Positions 6,097 to 13,761 of a DNA stretch of 19,221 nt are shown piece after piece. The DNA comes from CAVRJC01 sp964505725 (GTDB lineage Bacteria > Actinomycetota > Acidimicrobiia > IMCC26256 > DASPTH01), in NCBI GenBank assembly GCA_964505725.1, contig CAZDJK010000078.1, forward strand, positions 1 to 19,221. Reading direction: 5' to 3'. How positions within the stretch are numbered: position 1 is the stretch's first letter; the number at the start of each line of letters is the position of its first letter. Under the pieces are notes generated by a model, which did no database searches, was not told where the DNA came from, and saw only the letters and a list, made by a program, of their open reading frames with translations. A program made the position numbers and the translations under genes.

Positions 6097-7380
6097 ATGC
6101 CTGCCCCCGGCTCCCTCCGCATCGCCTGGCTCGTCTACCGCGGGAACCCCCACTGCGGCGGCCAGGGCGTGTACACCCGCTACCTCGCTCGTGAGCTCAC
6201 CGAGCTCGGGCACCGCGTGACGGTGTTCTCGGGCCAGCCGTACCCGGAGCTCGACGATCCGGATCAGCTCGTCCGGGTGCCCAGCCTCGACCTCTACCGG
6301 CCCGAGAACCCCTTCCGGGTGCCCTGGCCGACCGAGTTCAAGACCACGATCGACCTGCGGGAGTTCGCGATCATGTGCTCCGCGGGCTTCCCCGAGCCGT
6401 ACACGTTCTCGCTGCGGGCGCGCCGGCTGCTGCAGAACCGGCGGCCCGACTTCGACGTCGTGCACGACAACCAGTGCCTCGGCACCGGGCTGCTCGGCAT
6501 GCTCGCCGACGGCTGGCCGGTGCTCGAGACCCTCCACCACCCGATCACCGTCGACCGCGACCTCGACCTCGCGCACGCGAAGAACGCGTACCGGCGGTTC
6601 ACGCTGCGCCGGTGGTACGGCTTCCTCGAGATGCAGATGAAGGTGGCCCGAGCCATGCCGCGGGTGGTCACGGTGTCGGAGTCGAGCAGGCGCGACATCG
6701 CGGCGCAGATGGGCGTCGACCCGGCCCGCCTCCAGGTTGTGCCCGTGGGCGTCGACCCGGAGATCTTCCGGCCGCTCCCGGAGATCGAGCGGGTACCGGC
6801 GCGGCTGATGACCACGACGAGCTCCGACGTGCCCATGAAGGGGCTCGCGCCGCTGCTCGAGGCGGTGGCCAAGGTGCGCACCGAACGCGAGGACGTCGAG
6901 CTCGTGATCATCGGCAAGCCCAAGGAGAAGAGCACGATCCCGCGTGTCATCGACCGCCTCGGCCTCCGCGACTCGGTGCGCTTCGTGTCGGGCGTCACCA
7001 CCGAGCGCATCGTGGAGCTCTACGCGGAGGCGGAGGTCGCGGTGGTGCCGTCGCTGTACGAGGGCTTCTCCCTGCCGGCGGTGGAGGCGATGGCGTGCGG
7101 TGTACCGCTCGTGGCGACGACGGGCGGTGCGGTACCCGAGGTCGTGGGACGCGACGGCGACACCGGGCTGCTGGTGCCGCCGGGCGACCCCGACGCGCTC
7201 GCGGGCGCCCTGCGACGCGCGCTGGCCGACGCCGGGCTCCGGGCCCGCATCGGCGCCGCGGGTCGGGCGCGGGCACTCGAGAAGTTCACGTGGCGCGCGT
7301 GCGCGCTCGGCACGGTCGAGAACTACTACGCGCTCCTCGAGGAGCAACGCGCGGCTCCCACTGCGGACGCCGGGTGCTGA
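6097..7380 (+). CDS. GT4-family glycosyltransferase
   Basis: A 427-residue retaining GT-B glycosyltransferase of family GT4. The N-terminal Rossmann domain begins with LRIAWLVYRGNPHCGGQGVY (7-26), whose GGQG loop follows the first strand, and contains the TLHHP segment (145-149). The C-terminal domain has VVPVGVD (214-220), DVPMKG with K248 for donor phosphate binding, and the EX7E motif YEGFSLPAVE with E322 and E330, followed by AMACGVPLVAT. No signal peptide or membrane segment is seen, so it acts in the cytoplasm or at the inner membrane face. The donor is probably a nucleotide sugar and the acceptor is unknown. It is the first of three overlapping genes; its stop lies inside the start of the methyltransferase. 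There is no strong Shine-Dalgarno sequence. Confidence 0.93.
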   Translation: MPAPGSLRIAWLVYRGNPHCGGQGVYTRYLARELTELGHRVTVFSGQPYPELDDPDQLVRVPSLDLYRPENPFRVPWPTEFKTTIDLREFAIMCSAGFPEPYTFSLRARRLLQNRRPDFDVVHDNQCLGTGLLGMLADGWPVLETLHHPITVDRDLDLAHAKNAYRRFTLRRWYGFLEMQMKVARAMPRVVTVSESSRRDIAAQMGVDPARLQVVPVGVDPEIFRPLPEIERVPARLMTTTSSDVPMKGLAPLLEAVAKVRTEREDVELVIIGKPKEKSTIPRVIDRLGLRDSVRFVSGVTTERIVELYAEAEVAVVPSLYEGFSLPAVEAMACGVPLVATTGGAVPEVVGRDGDTGLLVPPGDPDALAGALRRALADAGLRARIGAAGRARALEKFTWRACALGTVENYYALLEEQRAAPTADAGC

Positions 7381-8090
7381 CCGTCGACTTCGACCGGCTC
7401 GGTCTCGCGCCGGGCCACCGGTTGCTCGACCTCGGCTGTGGCGGGGGCCGTCACGCGTTCGAGGCGTTGCGCCGCGGCGCGACCGTGATCGCGTTGGACT
7501 ACGCGTTCGACGAGCTCCGCGAGGTGCGCGGGGTCATGGGCGCGATGGCCGACGCCCGTGAGCTGCCCGACGGCGCGTCCGGCGGTGTGGTCAACGGCGA
7601 CGCGCTCGCGCTCCCCTTCGCCGACGGGGCCTTCGACCGCATCATCGCGGCCGAGGTGCTCGAGCACATCTGGGCCGACGAGCTCGCGATCTCCGAGCTG
7701 GTGCGGGTGCTCCGGCCCGGCGGACGGCTGGCGGTAACGGTGCCCGCGGAGCTCCCGGAGCGCCTCTGCTGGGCGCTCGACACCGACTACCACGACGTGC
7801 CCGGCGGCCACATCCGGATCTACAAGCGACGTGACCTCGAGGCGAAGCTGCAGCGTGGCGGGGTCGCCGTCGCGGGCGCCCACCGCGCCCACGCGCTGCA
7901 CTCGCCGTACTGGTGGGTGAAGTGCGCGGTCGGGGTCGACAACGAGCGTGCCTGGCCGGTGCGGAAGTACCGCGAGCTGCTCGAGTGGCAGATCGTGCAG
8001 CAGCCCGAGTGGCTGGGCTCGGTCGACCGCGCGCTCAACCCCGTGCTCGGCAAGAGCCTGGTCGTCTACACGGAGAAGCTCCCCGTGTGA
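7374..8090 (+). CDS. Class I SAM-dependent methyltransferase, UbiE/Methyltransf_11 type
   Basis: A 238-residue Rossmann-fold methyltransferase. Motif I is LLDLGCGGG (17-25), the acidic residue ending strand 2 is D42, motif II-like GDALALPF is at 76-83, and AAEVLEHI (92-99) with VLRPGGRLAVTVP (112-124) completes the core. The C-terminal third (about 130-238) is aromatic and specific to the protein (SPYWWVKCAV, EWQIVQQPEW), probably an acceptor cap. GTG at 7374 overlaps the end of the GT4 gene by 7 bases, and the stop overlaps the next start as GTGA, so the gene is coupled on both sides. Position between a glycosyltransferase and a toroid protein suggests a sugar or glycolipid acceptor; this is inference. 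Confidence 0.9.
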   Translation: MLTVDFDRLGLAPGHRLLDLGCGGGRHAFEALRRGATVIALDYAFDELREVRGVMGAMADARELPDGASGGVVNGDALALPFADGAFDRIIAAEVLEHIWADELAISELVRVLRPGGRLAVTVPAELPERLCWALDTDYHDVPGGHIRIYKRRDLEAKLQRGGVAVAGAHRAHALHSPYWWVKCAVGVDNERAWPVRKYRELLEWQIVQQPEWLGSVDRALNPVLGKSLVVYTEKLPV

Positions 8091-9187
8091 AGCCGCTCTC
8101 GGTTCCCGGGATCCTCGGCGCTGCGGAGCTCGCGCGCACGGTCGATGCGATCGCCGCGTTGCAGCTCGGCGACGGCAACATCCCGTGGACGCCCGGTGGC
8201 CACACCGACCCGTGGAACCTGGTGGAAGCGGCGATGGCCCTCGATGTCGGCGGCCACCACGACGCGGCACGTGCCGCATACGACTGGCTGGCGCGGATGC
8301 AGCGCGCCGACGGCGCGTGGCACGCGTACTACCTGGGCGACGAGGTCGAGGACTCCACGCTCGACACCAACGTCATGTGCTATGTGGCGGTCGGCGCGTG
8401 GCACCACTACCTGAGCACGGGCGACACCGCGTACCTCCGTCGTATGTGGCCGGTCGTCGAGGCGGCGGTCGACTACGCGCTCGACTACCAGCGCGAGACG
8501 GGCGAGATCGCGTGGCGCGCCGACGATCCAGCCGACGGCGCGCTCCTCACCGGGTCATCGAGCATCCACCTCAGCCTGCGCTGCGCGATCGCCGTCGGCG
8601 AGCAGCTCGCGCACGAGCGGCCCGACTGGGAGATCTCACTCGGCACGCTCGCGATCGCGATCGCGCACCGGCCCGACGTGTTCCTCGACAAGGACCGCTG
8701 GGCGATGGACTGGTACTACCCCATCCTCGGCGGGGTATTGCGGGGCTACCCCGCGCACGCGCGCGTCGCCGCCGGATGGCCCCGGTTCGTGGTCGACGCT
8801 CGCGGCATCCGCTGCGTCTCCGACCGCCACTGGATCACCGCGGCCGAGACGTGCGAGCTGGTGATGGCACTCGACGCGCTCGGTGCCGACGCGCCGGCCC
8901 GGCGGCTGTTCGAGTGGGTGCAGTTCCTGCGCTCCGAGACCGGCGGGTACTGGACCGGCGCCAACTTCAACGGGGGGACGTTCGGGGACGACGGCGAGCT
9001 GTACCCGGCGGAGCAACCCTCGTGGAACTCCGCCGCGGTCGTGCTCGCCGCCAACGCGCTGGCGGGGACGGGCCCGACCGCGGGGCTGTTCCGCGGCGAG
9101 CGCCTCCCCGAGGGGCTCAGCGCGGAGGAGCTCCTCGCCGCGGGCGTCGAGATCGAGCGCGAGCGCGCCGGACGCCGCCGCGACTGA
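8087..9187 (+). CDS. Alpha/alpha-toroid protein (prenyltransferase- or glucoamylase-like), function unknown
   Basis: A 366-residue protein built of helical hairpins and rich in tryptophan (15 Trp). It carries QW-like repeats: QLGDGNIPW (26-34), QRADGAW (72-78) and a degenerate SETGGYW (283-289). These explain why relatives are often labelled prenyltransferase or squalene-cyclase-like. Other parts (HTDPWNLVEAAM at 39-50, and YLRRMWPVVEAAVDYAL at 116-132) resemble six-hairpin glycosidases such as glucoamylases. No DxDD cyclase motif or prenyl-binding DDxxD is seen, so terpene chemistry is doubtful. Acidic candidates lie in GDEVED (84-89). There is no signal peptide. The GTG start overlaps the methyltransferase stop (GTGA). 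A carbohydrate-active role is my preferred guess, because of the neighbouring GT4 gene. Confidence 0.75.
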   Translation: MKPLSVPGILGAAELARTVDAIAALQLGDGNIPWTPGGHTDPWNLVEAAMALDVGGHHDAARAAYDWLARMQRADGAWHAYYLGDEVEDSTLDTNVMCYVAVGAWHHYLSTGDTAYLRRMWPVVEAAVDYALDYQRETGEIAWRADDPADGALLTGSSSIHLSLRCAIAVGEQLAHERPDWEISLGTLAIAIAHRPDVFLDKDRWAMDWYYPILGGVLRGYPAHARVAAGWPRFVVDARGIRCVSDRHWITAAETCELVMALDALGADAPARRLFEWVQFLRSETGGYWTGANFNGGTFGDDGELYPAEQPSWNSAAVVLAANALAGTGPTAGLFRGERLPEGLSAEELLAAGVEIERERAGRRRD

Positions 9188-9214
9188 CCCCGACGGCCGG
9201 GCCGTCGGGGTCAG
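9184..9214. terminator. Bidirectional hairpin terminator between convergent genes
   Basis: A perfect 14-bp stem pairs 9184-9197 with 9201-9214 around a 3-base loop; its core arms are TGACCCCGACGGC and GCCGTCGGGGTCA. The left arm contains the stop codon of the toroid gene, and the right arm ends one base before the stop of the convergent methyltransferase. No T-tract follows on either strand, as is common in GC-rich actinobacteria. Confidence 0.75.
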
Positions 9215-9215
9215 G

Positions 9216-9836
9216 TCAGCCCGTGCGACGAAGGACGCGCAGGCTGCCGGTGGTCGAGAGCGGCGCGAAGCGGCCTGACGCGACCGCGAGCTTCCACACC
9301 TCGAACGGTGCCTGCCCGCCGTCGGCAGGATTCTCGAACACGTCGTGGAACACGAGGAGGCCGCCGGGCGCCACGTGGCGCGCCCAGCCCTCGTAGTCGC
9401 GCTGCGTCACCTCGAACGCGTGGCCGCCGTCGACGAACACGAGCCCGAGTGGCGTCGCCCAGTGGGCGGCGACCGTCGGCGAGTCGCCGATCACCCCGAT
9501 CACGACGTCCTCGAGCCCGGCGTCCTCGATCGTGCGGCGGAACCACGGCAGGGTGTCCATGCGCCCGGTTTGCGGGTCGACCAGCCGGGTGTCGTGGTGC
9601 TCCCACCCCGCCTGGTTCTCCTCCGAGCCGTGATGGTGGTCGACGGTGAAGACCACCGTCCCCTCGGCACGCGCGGCCGCCCCGAGGTAGATCGCGGACT
9701 TCCCGCAGTACGTCCCGATTTCGAGCAGCGGCCCGACGGCCGCGGCAGTGCGGCCTGCGGCGTGGAGCGCGAGACCTTCGTCGTCGGGCATGAAACCCTC
9801 GGCCGCGCGCGCGGCCTCCAGGAGCCGTGCGTCCAT
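9216..9836 (-). CDS. Class I SAM-dependent methyltransferase, Methyltransf_24/CmcI-like
   Basis: A 206-residue methyltransferase of a different subfamily from the one at 7374. Motif I is LLEIGTYCGKSAIYLG (37-52), strand 2 ends in D66 followed by HHHGSEENQ (67-75), D136 is in VFVDGGHAFE, and D165 in FHDVF. This arrangement resembles metal-assisted O-methyltransferases of the Methyltransf_24 type, in which such Asp and His residues bind a divalent cation; metal use is inference. The ATG at 9836 gives a compact N-terminal helix. An in-frame ATG at 9875 overlaps the divergent glpX start and is less likely. The gene faces the toroid gene across the hairpin and starts 37 bases from glpX. It may belong functionally to the GT4 group. 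Confidence 0.85.
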   Translation of the reverse strand: MDARLLEAARAAEGFMPDDEGLALHAAGRTAAAVGPLLEIGTYCGKSAIYLGAAARAEGTVVFTVDHHHGSEENQAGWEHHDTRLVDPQTGRMDTLPWFRRTIEDAGLEDVVIGVIGDSPTVAAHWATPLGLVFVDGGHAFEVTQRDYEGWARHVAPGGLLVFHDVFENPADGGQAPFEVWKLAVASGRFAPLSTTGSLRVLRRTG

Positions 9837-9843
9837 GTCCGCC

Positions 9844-9849
9844 AGTCTC
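9844..9849 (-). promoter_or_regulatory. Possible weak -10 element of the second methyltransferase gene
   Basis: GAGACT, read on the minus strand, ends 7 bases before the ATG at 9836. It is only 10 bases from the glpX -10-like hexamer on the other strand. Confidence 0.2.
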
Positions 9850-9859
9850 GCATGCCCGG

Positions 9860-9865
9860 TAACCT
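9860..9865 (+). promoter_or_regulatory. Putative leaderless -10 element of glpX
   Basis: TAACCT ends 8 bases before the glpX ATG at 9874. The intervening CCCTGGCC has no Shine-Dalgarno character. Confidence 0.45.
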
Positions 9866-9873
9866 CCCTGGCC

Positions 9874-10869
9874 ATGGAACCCGCCCCCCAAGCGCCGGAC
9901 CGCAACCTCGCCATGGAGCTCGTGCGCGGCACCGAGGCCGCCGCGCTCGCGGCGGGCCGGTGGATGGGACGCGGCGACAAGATCGAGGCCGACCGCGCCG
10001 CGGTCGACGCGATGCGGCTGGTGCTCAACACGGTGTCGATGGACGGCGTCGTCGTGATCGGCGAGGGCGAGAAGGACGAGGCGCCGATGCTCTTCAACGG
10101 CGAGGAGGTCGGGAACGGAACCCCACCGCAGGTCGACATCGCGGTCGACCCCCTCGAGGGCACCACCCTCACCTCGCTCGGTCGCCCCAACGCGATCTCG
10201 GTGATCGGCATCGCCGAGCGCGGCACCATGTTCGACCCCGGGCCGTGCTTCTACATGGAGAAGATCGCGGTGGGCCCGGAGGCGGCCGACGCGATCGACC
10301 TCAACGCCCCCGTGCGGGCCAACCTCGAGGCCGTCGCCAAGGCCCTCGGCGAGGACGTCGACGACATCACCGCGGTGATCCTCGACCGGCCGCGCCACGC
10401 CGACATCATCAAGGAGTGCCGGGAGGCCGGCGCCCGCATCCGGCTGATCCAGGACGGCGACGTCGCCGGCGCGATCTCCGCCGCCTGGCCCGAGAGCGAG
10501 GCGAACATCCTGTTCGGCATCGGCGGCACACCCGAGGGCGTGATCGCGGCCTGCGCGCTCAAGTCGATCGGCGGCCGGATCCAGGGCCGGCTGTGGCCGC
10601 GCGACGACGGCGAGCGGCGCGCGCTGCTCGACGCGGGCTACGACCTCGACCGCGTGCTCGACACCGACGACCTCGTGTGGGGCGACGACGTGTTCTTCGC
10701 CGCGACCGGCGTCTCCGACGGCGAGCTCCTGAAAGGCGTGCGCTACTGGGGCGACGGCGCCAGCACGCAGTCGCTCGTCATGCGTTCGAAGTCGGGCACC
10801 ATCCGCAAGGTCGACGCCACCCACAAGTGGCAGAAGCTCATGCGCTACTCGGCGGTCAAGTTCGACTGA
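9874..10869 (+). CDS. glpX: Class II fructose-1,6-bisphosphatase
   Basis: A 331-residue GlpX-type phosphatase that removes the 1-phosphate of fructose 1,6-bisphosphate in gluconeogenesis, in the cytoplasm with a divalent metal. It starts with the family's DRNLAMELVRGTEAAAL (9-25). It continues with GEGEKDEAPML (63-73), the metal/phosphate motif DPLEGTT (92-98) and RPNAISVI (104-111). IQDGDVAGAI, GIGGTPEGVIAA and TGVSDGELLKGVRYW follow in the expected order. Length is normal. The ATG at 9874 is favoured over the one at 9910 because it includes the full first helix. It is divergent from a methyltransferase gene and appears to be a single-gene transcript ending at the hairpin and G-run spacer. 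Confidence 0.95.
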   Translation: MEPAPQAPDRNLAMELVRGTEAAALAAGRWMGRGDKIEADRAAVDAMRLVLNTVSMDGVVVIGEGEKDEAPMLFNGEEVGNGTPPQVDIAVDPLEGTTLTSLGRPNAISVIGIAERGTMFDPGPCFYMEKIAVGPEAADAIDLNAPVRANLEAVAKALGEDVDDITAVILDRPRHADIIKECREAGARIRLIQDGDVAGAISAAWPESEANILFGIGGTPEGVIAACALKSIGGRIQGRLWPRDDGERRALLDAGYDLDRVLDTDDLVWGDDVFFAATGVSDGELLKGVRYWGDGASTQSLVMRSKSGTIRKVDATHKWQKLMRYSAVKFD

Positions 10870-10908
10870 CCCAGCCCCAACACCCCAAGCCCAACCCCAA
10901 CCCCAAAC
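10870..10908 (-). repeat. Telomere-like G-run array (potential G-quadruplex)
   Basis: Read on the minus strand, the tract has six runs of three or four G, mostly separated by TT (GGGGTTGGGGTTGGG, then CTTGGGG, TGTTGGGG and CTGGG). Four closely spaced runs suffice for a G-quadruplex. It lies just after the glpX stop. Folding has not been shown; this follows from sequence only. Confidence 0.6.
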
Positions 10909-10928
10909 TTGATCGGGGGGTGTTGGGG
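10875..10928. terminator. Long-loop hairpin between convergent glpX and TIM-barrel genes
   Basis: CCCCAACACCCC (10875-10886) is exactly complementary to GGGGTGTTGGGG (10917-10928), giving a 12-bp stem with a 30-base loop made mostly of CCCAA repeats. It lies between the two stop codons and could end transcription in both directions. The left arm is shared with the G-run array, so the hairpin and a quadruplex would compete. Confidence 0.55.
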
Positions 10929-10935
10929 AGATCAG

Positions 10936-11853
10936 CTAGCCCTTCCGGAGCAGCGGCCACGCGCTCGACGCGGTGGTGTCGTAGTCGTAGACGGAGTAGC
11001 CGATCGACTTGTCGTCGCGGGCCGCCCGCAGGAAGCCCACGTAGTCGGCCGGCGTGGTCTGGTCGGCGATCCCGCCGATCGGGTGCACCGCGGCCGATCC
11101 GTCCTTCAGATCGCGACGCAGCCGGCGGATGCTCTCGTCGGTGTAGGTGAACGCGTCGCGGTAGCCGGATGCGGTGTCGCGGAACGTGAAGTACGTCATC
11201 GGCAGCCACACGTCGACGGACGGCGCCAGCCGCTTGTACGGGAACGCGGGCCACAGGACGGGGTTGATCACCTCGGTCTGCACCGCCGGGTAGACGATCG
11301 CCCCGAGCGGTCGCGTGCCGAGCAGCTTCCGCGACCGCTGGACGAGATCGACGAGCCGGTCGTCGCGCACGGCGATGTCGGTGACCGACGTGGTGTCCTC
11401 CACATCGAGCCCGATCCCGTCGAAGCGGGCGCCGTCGGCCTTGAAGTCCGCGATGGTCTGGACCATCCGGTAGTCGGTCGAGACGTCGGCGAGCGAGGGC
11501 AGGTACCACGCGACGACCCGCAGCCCGGCGCGGTGCGCCCGCGCGAGCACGGCGCGGATCACGTCGGCGTCGACGAGCGCGGTCGGAGCGGCGCCGTCGG
11601 GATTGGCGACCTGGAGGTAGAGGGTCTGGACGCCGAGCTTGGCCATGTCGTCGACGGAGTCGTCTGTGAAAGGCGGCGGGTCGCCGTTCCTCTGCAGCCT
11701 CGTCGCGTAGTCGAAGGAGTCGACCCACGTGCCGAGCCCGCGGAAGGCGGCGATGTCGGCGCCGGTCCCGGCGGCGCCCCGGGACGCGTCCGCGGCCACG
11801 ACCGCCCCCAGGAGTGACACCACGACGGCGACGAGGAGGACCGGCCGCCGCAT
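10936..11853 (-). CDS. Secreted TIM-barrel, glycosidase-like protein
   Basis: A 305-residue exported protein. Residues 1-22 form a signal peptide (basic MRRP, then a hydrophobic core, then AADA). The mature part reads as a TIM barrel. Strands are visible at GLGTWVD (39-45), VQTLYLQVA (75-83), LRVVAWYLPS (111-120), FDGIGLDVED (144-153), LGAIVYPAV and VDVWLPMTYF. LDVED at the end of a middle strand, with D150 and E152, is where many glycosidases keep their catalytic acids. It resembles putative glycoside hydrolases of the DUF4015 type, but I cannot place it in a family and the substrate is unknown. The ATG has no Shine-Dalgarno sequence; TAGCCT ends 7 bases upstream. It starts 45 bases after atpC in the same direction, probably as a separate transcript. 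Confidence 0.75.
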   Translation of the reverse strand: MRRPVLLVAVVVSLLGAVVAADASRGAAGTGADIAAFRGLGTWVDSFDYATRLQRNGDPPPFTDDSVDDMAKLGVQTLYLQVANPDGAAPTALVDADVIRAVLARAHRAGLRVVAWYLPSLADVSTDYRMVQTIADFKADGARFDGIGLDVEDTTSVTDIAVRDDRLVDLVQRSRKLLGTRPLGAIVYPAVQTEVINPVLWPAFPYKRLAPSVDVWLPMTYFTFRDTASGYRDAFTYTDESIRRLRRDLKDGSAAVHPIGGIADQTTPADYVGFLRAARDDKSIGYSVYDYDTTASSAWPLLRKG

Positions 11854-11860
11854 CCGGGCC

Positions 11861-11866
11861 AGGCTA
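11861..11866 (-). promoter_or_regulatory. Putative leaderless -10 element of the TIM-barrel gene
   Basis: TAGCCT, read on the minus strand, ends 7 bases before the ATG at 11853. It would give this gene a promoter separate from the ATP synthase operon. Confidence 0.4.
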
Positions 11867-11898
11867 GGGGGGCACCCGGCCCGCCCGGCGTCAGGAGG

Positions 11899-12287
11899 TC
11901 AGCCGCTCGCCACCCGAAGCCGGGTCTCGGCCCGGGCCAGCGCCGCCTGGGCGACGGCGTCCTCGGGGTCGCGGGCGAGGGCCTCCGCGGCGGCGCGCTT
12001 GGCCGCCTCGGCGCGTGGCAGATCGATGGCCTCGCGCAGCTCCGCGAGGTCGGAGAGCACCACCACGTGGTCGTGGCTCACCTCGACGAACCCGCCGTGC
12101 ACCGCCGCGGCCTGCTCCCCACCGCCCGCGAGCAGGATCCGCACCGGATCATCGCGCAACGCGCCGAGGAAGGGCACGTGTCCGGGGAGGAACGCGATCT
12201 CGCCGTCGGCGGGGCGGCACACGACCATCTCGGCCTCGCCCTCGAAGAGCACGTGCTCGGGGGACACGAGCTGCACGGTGAGCGGCA

Positions 12288-12288
<1 letters not shown>
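11899..12288 (-). CDS. atpC: F1 ATP synthase epsilon subunit
   Basis: A 129-residue epsilon subunit, the central-stalk protein that couples rotation and can inhibit ATP hydrolysis. The N-terminal beta-sandwich starts with LTVQLVSPEHVLFEGEAEMV (3-22) and contains the family LPGHVPFLGAL (34-44) and AVHGGFVEV (62-70). The C-terminal two-helix domain (about 85-127) is present and Ala/Arg-rich. The GTG start shares its G with the atpD stop (TAGTG), and AGGAGG lies about 5 bases upstream inside the atpD end. This is the last gene of the operon. A 45-base gap with only a weak 6-bp inverted repeat (11855-11860 with 11878-11883) separates it from the TIM-barrel gene. Confidence 0.95.
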
Positions 12289-13736
<1,448 letters not shown>

Positions 13737-13761
13737 GGGGTGCTCCTCTGCTCTCGTTCGG

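Noticed and set aside
11854..11883. Short inverted repeat after atpC as an operon terminator.
   Set aside because: Only 6 pairs with a 17-base loop and no T-tract; it also overlaps the putative promoter of the next gene, so it cannot be called a terminator with confidence.
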